From assembly GCF_009467825.1 (NCBI RefSeq), contig NZ_WIOK01000012.1, forward strand, positions 1-45,434: 45,434 bases of DNA. Direction: 5' to 3'. Both the position numbers and the translations under genes were made by a program. Shown one piece after another: positions 8,618 through 16,113 of the stretch. Numbering within the stretch: position 1 is the first letter of the stretch; every line of letters starts with the position of its first letter. Source of the DNA: Cyclobacterium xiamenense (GTDB lineage: Bacteria > Bacteroidota > Bacteroidia > Cytophagales > Cyclobacteriaceae). The notes beneath the pieces were generated by a model that was not told where the DNA came from, did no database searches, and saw only the letters and a program-made list of their open reading frames with translations.

Positions 8618-11600
8618 ATGGCTATAGAAGAAAATTCAAAAAAAGGCGTGATCAGAGAGTTTGGGATATCCTCGCTTTCGGTAGACAACCGGACGAGTGT
8701 GGTCATCCTGACGCTAATCATCACATTTTTGGGCATTTTTGCCTACCGCACCATGCCGAAGGAAAGTTTTCCGGAGATCGTCATACCGACCGTCTACGTG
8801 GGAACGGCCTATCCCGGAAACTCTCCGGTGGACATGGAAAATTTGATTACCCGACCCATTGAGAAAGAACTCAAATCCATCAATAACCTGAAGGACGTGA
8901 GCTCTACTTCCATACAGGATTTTTCGTCCATCGTGGTGGAGTTCAATCCCAACGTGGATATTTCTAAAGCCCTTCAGGACGTGAAGGATGCCGTGGACAA
9001 AGCCAAAAGCGAGCTGCCTTCCGATCTGGACCGGGACCCCGATGTTTTGGAAATCAATACCTCGGAATTCCCCATCATGAACGTCAATATTTCTGGAAAC
9101 TACACGGAACAGGAACTCAAAAAATACGGGGAGTTTCTGGAAGATGAGATCGAGAAGCTTTCGGAAATTTCCAGTGCCGACCTGAGTGGAACCATCGAAC
9201 GGGAAATTCGCATTGATGCCGATTTGTACAAAATGGAATCGCACGGAGTGACCTTTTCGGACATTTCTGGTGCGGTGGCGGATGAGAACGTGACCATTTC
9301 CGGAGGGAATATCCTTTCCGGGGATTACCGCAGAACCTTGCGGATAGCGGGAGAGTTTACCGATCCCATGCAGCTTGAAAACGTCATCGTAAAAACGGAA
9401 AATGAAAAGATCGTATACCTGCGGGATGTGGCATCCGTGAGCGATACGTACAAAGAGCGGGAAAGCTACGCCCGAAGCAACAAACTTCCGGTCGTTACCA
9501 TCAACGTGGTCAAGAGAAGTGGAGAAAACCTGTTGGATGCATCCGATAAAATCAAAGCGCTGATCGAAGAAGTAAAGATCAACCGTTTCCCGGAAGATCT
9601 GGAAGTGACGATTACCAATGATCAGTCCAAGGCTACCCGGTCGCAAGTGGATAATTTGGAGAATAGCATCATTTCCGGAGTGATCCTCGTGGTGTTGGTA
9701 CTCATGTTTTTTCTCGGATTCAGAAATGCGCTGTTTGTGGGGATCGCTATCCCCTTATCCATGTTTATTTCGTTCCTGGTGCTAAACTCCCTGGGGGTGA
9801 CCCTAAACTTAATGGTGTTGTTTTCCCTGATCCTGGCATTGGGAATGTTGGTCGATAACGGGATCGTAGTGGTGGAGAATATCTATCGCCTCATGCAGGA
9901 AGGCAAATCCGCCGTCCGTGCGGCCAAAGAAGGGGTGGGAGAAGTAGCCTGGCCCATCATTACTTCCACGGCCACCACGCTGGCCGCTTTCCTTCCCCTA
10001 GCTTTCTGGGACGATATCATCGGGGAGTTTATGAAGTACCTGCCGATAACGCTGATCATCGTATTATCTTCCTCCCTTTTTGTTGCCCTGGTGATCAATC
10101 CTGTGCTTACTGCCCTGTACATGAAGATACAGGACGTGGACCAAAACAAACCGGTAAAGAAACCGGTGATCGTAGCAGCAGTCCTTACGTTTGTGGCCAT
10201 TGTCTGCTTCTTCGCTGGCTGGATCGCCCTTGGAAACCTGTTATTTTTGGGTGCATTGCTGACTTTGTTTAACGTTTTCGCACTCCGAAAGGCCATACGT
10301 TGGTTTCAAAATTCCTTTTTGGTGAAGCTCGAAAACCTGTACGAAAAAACGTTGCATTTTGCGTTGAAGGGAAAAGGGCCCTATTTGTTTTTTGGCGGCA
10401 CGGTTCTGTTGCTGATAATATCGTTGGTATTGCTAGGGGTTCGGGCGCCTAAAATTCTATTCTTCCCGGACAATCAGCCCTCCCTTGTCAGTATTTACAT
10501 GGAAAAACCCATTGGCACGGATATCGAAGCTACCAATGACTTTGTGAATAAAATGGAAAATGACCTGTTTGAGGTTCTGGAACCGTACGAGGACATCATT
10601 GAGTCGGTCATTACGCAAATAGGAGAGGGTACCGGAGATCCCTTGGAAGGCCCGAGTCAGGCCTCTACACCCCATAAGGCAAAAATTACCATCGGCTTTG
10701 TTGAATACCAATTTAGAAACGGTGTTAATACCAACGAGGTCATGGAGAAAATTCGGAAACTCGCTGAAGGTTATCCCGGGGTATTGCTGACCGTGGATAA
10801 ACAGCGTAACGGGCCGCCGGTAGGAAAACCAATCAATATTGAGGTCAGTGGGGAGAATTTTGACCAGTTGATCGCCTTCGTCAATCAGATGCGGGAGCAG
10901 ATCAACGAATCGGGAATCGAGGGGATTGAGGAACTGAAGACCGATTTGGAAACGGGAAACCCGGAGTTGATACTGGATATTGACCGGGAAAAGGCCCGTA
11001 GGTTTGGCTTGTCTACGTCCACCATCGCCAACGAGCTCCGGACTGCGCTCTTTGGCCTGGAAGTGTCCAAATTCAAGGAAGGAGAAGACGATTACCCCAT
11101 ACAACTTCGTCTGGCAGACGAATACCGATACGATATCGGTGCGCTGCTCAACAAGAAAATCAGTTTCCGGGATAAGTTTGGCAATCAAAAGGAAATTCCT
11201 ATTTCTTCCGTAGCGAGTCTGGAATACAGCTCTACCTATGGTTCGGTGAAACGAAAAGACCTGGAGCGGGTGATTACCTTATTTTCCAACGTAAACGACG
11301 GGTACAATGCTACTGAAATCAATAACGAAATCAAGCGGCTCATTCAGGATATTGAGATTCCGGAGAGCATCGATGTGAGTTTTACCGGAGAGCAGGAGGA
11401 GCAGGCCAAATCTGCGGAATTTCTTACCCGGGCACTGGCTATTTCCATCTCTTTGATCTTTCTTATCATCGTTGCTCAGTTTAATTCGGTTACCACGCCC
11501 TTCATTATCATGGCTTCGGTGGTTTTTAGTACCATCGGCGTATTCTTGGGCTTGGTAGCATTTAACATGAACTTTGTGATTATCATGACCGGCATCGGGA

Positions 11601-12028
11601 TTATCTCCCTGGCGGGGGTGGTGGTAAACAATGCCATCGTACTCATCGATTACACCAACCTGGTGCGGGAACGAAGGAGACAGGAATTGAATGTGCCGGA
11701 GGATGGGTTCCTTTCCAAAGAAGAATTGCTGGATAGCATCATTCAGGGAGGGAAGATTCGTTTACGTCCGGTACTGCTTACCGCCATCACTACGGTGCTG
11801 GGATTGATCCCACTGGCGCTGGGGATGAACATTGATTTCTACGGATTGCTCTCCTCCTTTGATCCCAAGTTTTACATTGGGGGGGATAATGCAGATTTTT
11901 GGGGGCCGATGGCATGGACGGTGATATTCGGCCTAACCTTTGCGACCTTTTTAACGTTAGTAATAGTACCTGTCATGTATTTATTGGCAGATAAATTAAA
12001 TTCAATTGCTCGCAAGAGCAATCAATGA
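8618..12028 (+). CDS. RND efflux transporter permease (AcrB/HAE1-type)
   Basis: The 1,136-residue inner-membrane pump should export small compounds using the proton gradient. It shows the first membrane helix (VVILTLIITFLGIFAYRTMP), the large periplasmic porter domain, TM2-6 and the second half with TM7-12. In TM4 the sequence is GMLVDNGIVVVEN, so one acidic residue (Asp413) of the usual Asp-Asp pair is kept and the second is Asn. In TM10 the Lys of AcrB is replaced (AGVVVNNAIVLIDY). It is about 90 residues longer than AcrB. The extra length includes hydrophobic segments after TM6 (VIVAAVLTFVAIVCFFAGW and LGNLLFLGALLTLFNVFAL) and an insertion in the last periplasmic loop. A strong terminator follows. 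Substrates cannot be inferred. Confidence 0.93.
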   Translation: MAIEENSKKGVIREFGISSLSVDNRTSVVILTLIITFLGIFAYRTMPKESFPEIVIPTVYVGTAYPGNSPVDMENLITRPIEKELKSINNLKDVSSTSIQDFSSIVVEFNPNVDISKALQDVKDAVDKAKSELPSDLDRDPDVLEINTSEFPIMNVNISGNYTEQELKKYGEFLEDEIEKLSEISSADLSGTIEREIRIDADLYKMESHGVTFSDISGAVADENVTISGGNILSGDYRRTLRIAGEFTDPMQLENVIVKTENEKIVYLRDVASVSDTYKERESYARSNKLPVVTINVVKRSGENLLDASDKIKALIEEVKINRFPEDLEVTITNDQSKATRSQVDNLENSIISGVILVVLVLMFFLGFRNALFVGIAIPLSMFISFLVLNSLGVTLNLMVLFSLILALGMLVDNGIVVVENIYRLMQEGKSAVRAAKEGVGEVAWPIITSTATTLAAFLPLAFWDDIIGEFMKYLPITLIIVLSSSLFVALVINPVLTALYMKIQDVDQNKPVKKPVIVAAVLTFVAIVCFFAGWIALGNLLFLGALLTLFNVFALRKAIRWFQNSFLVKLENLYEKTLHFALKGKGPYLFFGGTVLLLIISLVLLGVRAPKILFFPDNQPSLVSIYMEKPIGTDIEATNDFVNKMENDLFEVLEPYEDIIESVITQIGEGTGDPLEGPSQASTPHKAKITIGFVEYQFRNGVNTNEVMEKIRKLAEGYPGVLLTVDKQRNGPPVGKPINIEVSGENFDQLIAFVNQMREQINESGIEGIEELKTDLETGNPELILDIDREKARRFGLSTSTIANELRTALFGLEVSKFKEGEDDYPIQLRLADEYRYDIGALLNKKISFRDKFGNQKEIPISSVASLEYSSTYGSVKRKDLERVITLFSNVNDGYNATEINNEIKRLIQDIEIPESIDVSFTGEQEEQAKSAEFLTRALAISISLIFLIIVAQFNSVTTPFIIMASVVFSTIGVFLGLVAFNMNFVIIMTGIGIISLAGVVVNNAIVLIDYTNLVRERRRQELNVPEDGFLSKEELLDSIIQGGKIRLRPVLLTAITTVLGLIPLALGMNIDFYGLLSSFDPKFYIGGDNADFWGPMAWTVIFGLTFATFLTLVIVPVMYLLADKLNSIARKSNQ

Positions 12029-12064
12029 GTTTTAATTAAAGGTTGGTGGTTTTTTTAAGTGTTC

Positions 12065-12096
12065 AAACCTCCGGAACGTTGTTCCGGAGGTTTTTT
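12065..12096 (+). terminator. Rho-independent terminator of the efflux operon
   Basis: AAACCTCCGGAAC pairs with GTTCCGGAGGTTT around a GTT loop, a perfect 13-bp stem running into six T. It lies 37 bases after the pump stop codon and before the convergent end of araD. The opposite strand has only three T after the stem, so it may also act weakly on araD transcripts. Confidence 0.92.
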
Positions 12097-12109
12097 GTGC
12101 TGTACCCGG

Positions 12110-12817
12110 TCAGCAGCCTTCTTGCCCATAATAGGCGCCTGCTCCGTGTTTTCGGTCGTAATGCTTTTGTATCAGTGAGGCTTTTAATGGGCGTGCATCG
12201 GGATTAATCTGCAGGGTCAGGTAGGCCATGCGGGCAATTTCTTCCAACACCCGGCTGTTGTACACGGCTTTTTGGGCGTCTTTTCCCCAGGTAAACGGAC
12301 CGTGGTTTCCAATCAAAACCATTTCTACTTCCTGGTAGGACAACTGCTTGTCTTGAAAGCAATCCAGAATTTGCTGTCCGGTCATGTATTCGTAATCGCC
12401 GGCGATCAGGTCGTCGGCCATGGGTGGTGCACAAGGAATAGCCCGGGTGTTGTGGTCGGCGTGGGTGGTACCAAAAATGGGGATATCCCGCAGGGCCTGG
12501 GCCCAGGAAACGGCATAGGTGGAGTGGGTATGGCATATCCCGCCAATTCCCTTCCATCGCTGGTACAAAAATCCATGCGTACGTGTGTCGGAAGAGGGGC
12601 GCATTTTTCCCTCGACCACCTGGTTCTCAAAATCAACCACCACCATGTCTTCGGCTGTAAGTTCTTCGTACGGAATACCGCTGGGCTTGATGGCAAAAAC
12701 GCCGGCGTCGGCATCTGCCTGGCTGACGTTACCAAAGGTATATACCACCAGGTTTAATTTGGGTAAGGCCATATTCGCCTCAAAGCAAGCCCTTTTTAGC
12801 TCTTTGTACGTACTCAT
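12110..12817 (-). CDS. araD: L-ribulose-5-phosphate 4-epimerase
   Basis: AraD interconverts L-ribulose 5-phosphate and D-xylulose 5-phosphate, the last step of bacterial L-arabinose catabolism, in the cytoplasm. The 235 residues match E. coli AraD over their whole length. The Zn ligands are present: Asp77 in PSSDT, His96 and His98 in HTHS, and the later His in GNHGPF. The phosphate-binding GNVS and KPSG segments (residues 29-32 and 44-47) and the C-terminal KHYDRKHGAGAYYGQ are also intact. It is transcribed away from araA. A candidate promoter and a structured leader occupy the region between them. Confidence 0.96.
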   Translation of the reverse strand: MSTYKELKRACFEANMALPKLNLVVYTFGNVSQADADAGVFAIKPSGIPYEELTAEDMVVVDFENQVVEGKMRPSSDTRTHGFLYQRWKGIGGICHTHSTYAVSWAQALRDIPIFGTTHADHNTRAIPCAPPMADDLIAGDYEYMTGQQILDCFQDKQLSYQEVEMVLIGNHGPFTWGKDAQKAVYNSRVLEEIARMAYLTLQINPDARPLKASLIQKHYDRKHGAGAYYGQEGC

Positions 12818-12842
12818 AGTCTTCGTTCTATTGTAAAAAAAA

Positions 12843-12910
12843 CTGCTGTCCTTCAGCAGCAGGCTCAGAAGAAACCGGCCCGTTTGCTACGGGAAGCCTG
12901 GCAAACGGGC
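12843..12910 (-). promoter_or_regulatory. Two-hairpin leader upstream of araD, terminator-like (candidate attenuator)
   Basis: Read on the minus strand, a 10-bp hairpin (GCCCGTTTGC / GCAAACGGGC, 13-base loop, at 12878-12910) is followed by a second hairpin, CTGCTG - AAGGA - CAGCAG (12843-12859). That second hairpin runs straight into eight T, ending about 18 bases before the araD ATG. A stem plus U-run in front of a gene, with no other gene upstream on that strand, fits premature termination in an araD leader. The T-run exists only on the araD side. I do not recognise a known riboswitch class. Confidence 0.5.
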
Positions 12911-12996
12911 TCCCATTTTTAGTAGACTTGCCGTCGGGGTTTTTCTGGCTTTCGGGAGAAAGTTAGCAATTATTTTTTATTCTATTTTTTTGTTTT

Positions 12997-13004
12997 CAAA
13001 TTTA
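12997..13004 (-). promoter_or_regulatory. Candidate -7 box for araD (TAAATTTG)
   Basis: On the minus strand this is TAAATTTG, an exact match to TAnnTTTG. It would place transcription start near 12990 and give araD a leader of about 170 bases, which includes both hairpins. No clear -33 element at normal spacing was found. The araA promoter must also lie in this 225-bp region, but no exact -7 match is visible on the plus strand. Confidence 0.4.
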
Positions 13005-13042
13005 GGTGTAATTATGACATTTAAGAAATCCCAAGTACAGCG

Positions 13043-14521
13043 ATGATGCAGTTAAACGCCCTAAAAATATGGTTGGTTACCGGTAGCCAACATTTGTATG
13101 GCCCGGAGGTACTTGCCGAAGTAGCCGATCATGCCCAAACGGTAGCCAGGTATTTGAATGATTCCGAAGCCCTGTCGGTTTCTGTGGAGTACCGACCAAT
13201 AGTCACCCGGACAGAAGAAATTACCAGGGTCTTTCAGGAGGCCAATAGCGATGCTTCCTGCATCGGGGTGATTGCCTGGATGCATACGTTTTCTCCGGCA
13301 AAAATGTGGATTAATGGATTGAAAACCTTTCAAAAACCCCTGCTTCACTTGCATACCCAATACCGGGAATCAATCCCCTGGGCTACCATTGACATGGACT
13401 ACATGAACCTCAATCAAAGTGCACATGGAGACCGGGAATTTGGACACATCTGCACCCGAATGAAGGTCCGAAGAAAGGTAGTAGTCGGGCACTGGAAGGA
13501 TCCTCAGGTGCATAAGGAAATTGACTTTTGGAGCCGGGCAGCCGCTGGATGGCACGATTGGCAGGGGGCGAAATTTGTTCGGTTTGGCGACAATATGCGT
13601 CAGGTGGCCGTCACCGAAGGAGATAAGGTTGGTGCCGAAATGCAGTTTGGGTTTTCGGTGAACACCCATGCCGTGGGAGATTTGGTACAGCAAATTGATC
13701 AAATTCAGCAGCAGGCGGTAGACCAACTGGTCGAGGAATACGAATCTAAGTATATTTTGGATGAAAAGCTGAAAATGGGGGGAGCACAGCGTTCTTCTCT
13801 AGTAGAAGCGGCACGTATTGAGTTGGGACTGCACCATTTTTTGCAGGAAGGTGCGTACAAGGGCTTTACCAATACCTTCGAAGACCTGTACGGGATGCAC
13901 CAACTTCCCGGAATTGCGGTGCAGCGCCTCATGCGAATGGGTTACGGCTATGCCGGAGAGGGTGATTGGAAAACCATGGCACTGGTACGTGCCATGAAGG
14001 TGATGGGTACGGGCCTGCCCGGAGGCAACGCATTTATGGAGGATTATACCTACGATTTCCAAGAGCAGGGAGGTCTGGTCCTTGGTGCGCACATGCTGGA
14101 AGTGGACGAGTGCCTGGCGGAAGGCCCGATCCGGTGCGAAATCCATCCATTGGGTATCGGAGGAAAAGCAGATCCGGTCCGGCTGGTATTTACCGCCGGC
14201 GAAGGAAATGCCCTGAATGCATCACTGGTCGACCTCGGGAATTCCTATCGTTTGCTCGTAAACGAGGTTCGTGCAATTCAACCTCCCCACGAGCTACCAA
14301 AGCTTCCGGTGGCACGAACCATGTGGCTGCCGCTTCCGGATTTTAAAACAGCTTGTGCAGCCTGGATTTTGGCAGGAGGTGCCCACCATACCTGCTTCAG
14401 CCAAAACCTGCCCGTTGAAATTCTGGAAGATTTTGCAGAAATCGCCGGATTGGAGTGTCTGCTTATTGATGCGCATACAACACTTAGGAGTTTTAAGGCC
14501 ATCCTAAGGGCTGGCATCTGA
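13043..14521 (+). CDS. araA: L-arabinose isomerase
   Basis: AraA converts L-arabinose to L-ribulose, the first step of arabinose use, in the cytoplasm with Mn2+. The 492-residue length is close to E. coli AraA (500). The metal and catalytic residues sit in their usual contexts: Glu in YAGEGDWKT, Glu in FMEDYTYDF, His in LGAHMLEVD, and His in GGAHHTCFS near the C-terminus. Two consecutive ATG codons open the frame; either could be used. The gene diverges from araD. Ribulokinase (araB) is needed between the two steps and is not in the window. AraA converges on the uspA-type gene across only 51 bases. Confidence 0.97.
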   Translation: MMQLNALKIWLVTGSQHLYGPEVLAEVADHAQTVARYLNDSEALSVSVEYRPIVTRTEEITRVFQEANSDASCIGVIAWMHTFSPAKMWINGLKTFQKPLLHLHTQYRESIPWATIDMDYMNLNQSAHGDREFGHICTRMKVRRKVVVGHWKDPQVHKEIDFWSRAAAGWHDWQGAKFVRFGDNMRQVAVTEGDKVGAEMQFGFSVNTHAVGDLVQQIDQIQQQAVDQLVEEYESKYILDEKLKMGGAQRSSLVEAARIELGLHHFLQEGAYKGFTNTFEDLYGMHQLPGIAVQRLMRMGYGYAGEGDWKTMALVRAMKVMGTGLPGGNAFMEDYTYDFQEQGGLVLGAHMLEVDECLAEGPIRCEIHPLGIGGKADPVRLVFTAGEGNALNASLVDLGNSYRLLVNEVRAIQPPHELPKLPVARTMWLPLPDFKTACAAWILAGGAHHTCFSQNLPVEILEDFAEIAGLECLLIDAHTTLRSFKAILRAGI

Positions 14522-14572
14522 GAAGGCCTGTTTTCAAGGTGCCCCCGGGCATGGTTAATCCGCATTAAACGC

Positions 14573-15394
14573 TTAGGGTTCTTCGCAGGGGAGTACCATC
14601 AGGGGGGTCTCCCCTTCGTGTACCAAATCGCTGATAAAAAATTTCCGGAAAAGTTGGTCGTTTAAGGTCCGTGACCCCTTTTGAAGCACAATATAATCGT
14701 CAGGAAAACCCCGCAACCTGTTTTTGATTGTATCAAAGGCATCCACGTGTTCATACAACGAAATTGAACAGGAGTAGTCAGCGCCTAGTTTTTTCTGAAG
14801 ATCGTTTAAGTATTCTTCGGTTGCCTGCCTTTCCGACGGATCGGAGAGGATGGTCAGCAGTTCGATTTCCGTAAGGGTACTTCCGATGGTTTGCAGCAAA
14901 AGCGATAAGGCTTGCTCGTTAAAGGGGTACTTCACATGACAGGCCAGGACCAGTTTTTTTGGAATGGTTTGCTCGATTGACTTCGGCAAAGCGATAATAA
15001 GCCGATCAAGCCGATTGATAATATCGGTAGCAGTGCTGCCCACAAGCAGTTTTTTCAGGAAACCGGTACCTTTCAATCCCAGGAGAAGTAAATCTTCCGG
15101 GCTCGTTTTTTCCTGTAAAAACCGAATTAGTGGGTCACTTATTGCCAGGAAGGAAGCCTCATCTTCGGAGACACCCAGCTTTGTAGCTTGTTCCGAAAAT
15201 TTGGTTTTTGCTTCCTTTTTCTCAAAATCAATGATTTCTTCTTTGCCGGGGGCGTTAGAAAGGGTGGGAGCCAGCCCAGCTACTTTGTAAACAAAAGTGA
15301 GTGAAAATCCGTACGTTTTTTTCCACTCAAATGCCAACCGTAAGAGGTTGGGGGTATACGGGGAAAAATCGATGAGTACGATAAGTTGCTTCAT
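14573..15394 (-). CDS. Universal stress protein, two UspA domains
   Basis: This 273-residue cytoplasmic protein has two UspA-like alpha/beta domains in tandem. The first (residues 1-145) begins MKQLIVLIDFSPYTPNLLRL and has the ATP-binding motif G-x2-G-x9-GS as GLKGTGFLKKLLVGS, so it probably binds ATP. The second (about 150-273) keeps the fold (KLVLACHVKYPFNEQALSLL, ending LMVLPCEEP) but lacks that motif. Tandem Usp proteins of this size are common in Bacteroidota and act in stress and energy-state signalling; the specific role here is unknown. It is the last of the minus-strand genes that begin at 23132. Confidence 0.85.
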   Translation of the reverse strand: MKQLIVLIDFSPYTPNLLRLAFEWKKTYGFSLTFVYKVAGLAPTLSNAPGKEEIIDFEKKEAKTKFSEQATKLGVSEDEASFLAISDPLIRFLQEKTSPEDLLLLGLKGTGFLKKLLVGSTATDIINRLDRLIIALPKSIEQTIPKKLVLACHVKYPFNEQALSLLLQTIGSTLTEIELLTILSDPSERQATEEYLNDLQKKLGADYSCSISLYEHVDAFDTIKNRLRGFPDDYIVLQKGSRTLNDQLFRKFFISDLVHEGETPLMVLPCEEP

Positions 15395-15488
15395 GGTAGG
15401 TAAAGAAAATGCCCATTCATAATGTGGAATTAAAGATAGGCATTTACCGGCAAATTACCATTTCGCAACTTTTTTTGTGGAACGACCC

Positions 15489-15695
15489 CTATTGGTCTTC
15501 GTACCATTTTTCCTCAAAGGTATGCGCAGGCTCAAAGACTGCTTTCAATACCCGAATGACCATCCAGATCATCAGGACCGGAGAGAGGGAAAACATCAGT
15601 AGAATAATGGCGGTATTGAGATTGACTGCGACCGCGACCACATATATCAATAGAAAGCCGGTCACGATGGCTACAGGGGTGAGGGAATTGTCCAT
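15489..15695 (-). CDS. Small two-helix membrane protein of unknown function
   Basis: This 68-residue protein starts MDNSLTPVAIV and has two hydrophobic segments (AIVTGFLLIYVVAVAVNL and IILLMFSLSPVLMIWMVIRV). A charged tail rich in E/D/Y follows (FEEKWYEDQ). It should sit in the inner membrane as a hairpin. The start at 15695 is preferred over one 51 bases upstream because the extra residues are unlike the compact form I remember from other Bacteroidota. No function is known to me. It lies 82 bases after the HiPIP-like gene and 94 bases before the universal stress gene, same strand. Confidence 0.6.
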   Translation of the reverse strand: MDNSLTPVAIVTGFLLIYVVAVAVNLNTAIILLMFSLSPVLMIWMVIRVLKAVFEPAHTFEEKWYEDQ

Positions 15696-15777
15696 GGTTT
15701 CGCGTTTTATGCTTAGAACAAACCTGAAAAGCAATTTGTTTGCCAATTAATTAGTTTCCGAAGTCAATCCATTAGCG

Positions 15778-16101
15778 CTATGCCACTCTCGGTGCCCAAT
15801 AGGTGCAATAGGCACCCGCTTCTACCGGCCCTTTGAAAAGTTGGCAGCCACCGCATTTTCTTTCGACTGTCGGGGGGAGGTAAAGTTGGCAATTATCGCA
15901 TCGATTGTCCGAGATGGGTGTAATCGATTCGTATCCCAGGCTTTTTCTTTTTTCCAGTTCCGCCGGATCAAGCCCCGTCAGGTCGGCGCAGTCGGTGATG
16001 TCTTCCAAGCTGTATTCCTTCTTTTTTGGTGCACATTGTGCAAGCAGGTAAACAAGTCCTGTCGATCCAAACAGGTAGGTGATAAGCTTTCTTCGTGTCA
16101 T
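15778..16101 (-). CDS. High-potential iron-sulfur protein (HiPIP)-like, exported
   Basis: This 107-residue protein has an N-terminus with twin arginines (TRRKLITYL) and a hydrophobic stretch ending LLAQC, so it could be Tat-exported and perhaps lipidated, although Gln before the Cys is unusual for a lipobox. The C-terminal half has the HiPIP cysteine spacing: Cys68-x2-Cys71, Cys86, Cys99, with context CDNCQLY, CGGCQLF and AYCTYW. Such proteins hold one [4Fe-4S] cluster and carry electrons in the periplasm. Cys83 is an extra residue. The gene begins 12 bases after the TIGR02604-like gene ends, which implies one operon and suggests it accepts electrons from that protein. Confidence 0.8.
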   Translation of the reverse strand: MTRRKLITYLFGSTGLVYLLAQCAPKKKEYSLEDITDCADLTGLDPAELEKRKSLGYESITPISDNRCDNCQLYLPPTVERKCGGCQLFKGPVEAGAYCTYWAPRVA

Positions 16102-16113
16102 GTAAAGCGTTTT

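Noticed and set aside
7555-8736. 393-codon minus-strand frame opposite the adaptor gene
   Set aside because: It is the antisense shadow of a well-identified adaptor protein and its product has no recognisable domain.
8714-9646. 310-codon minus-strand frame opposite the RND pump
   Set aside because: Antisense shadow of a conserved pump; no family resemblance.
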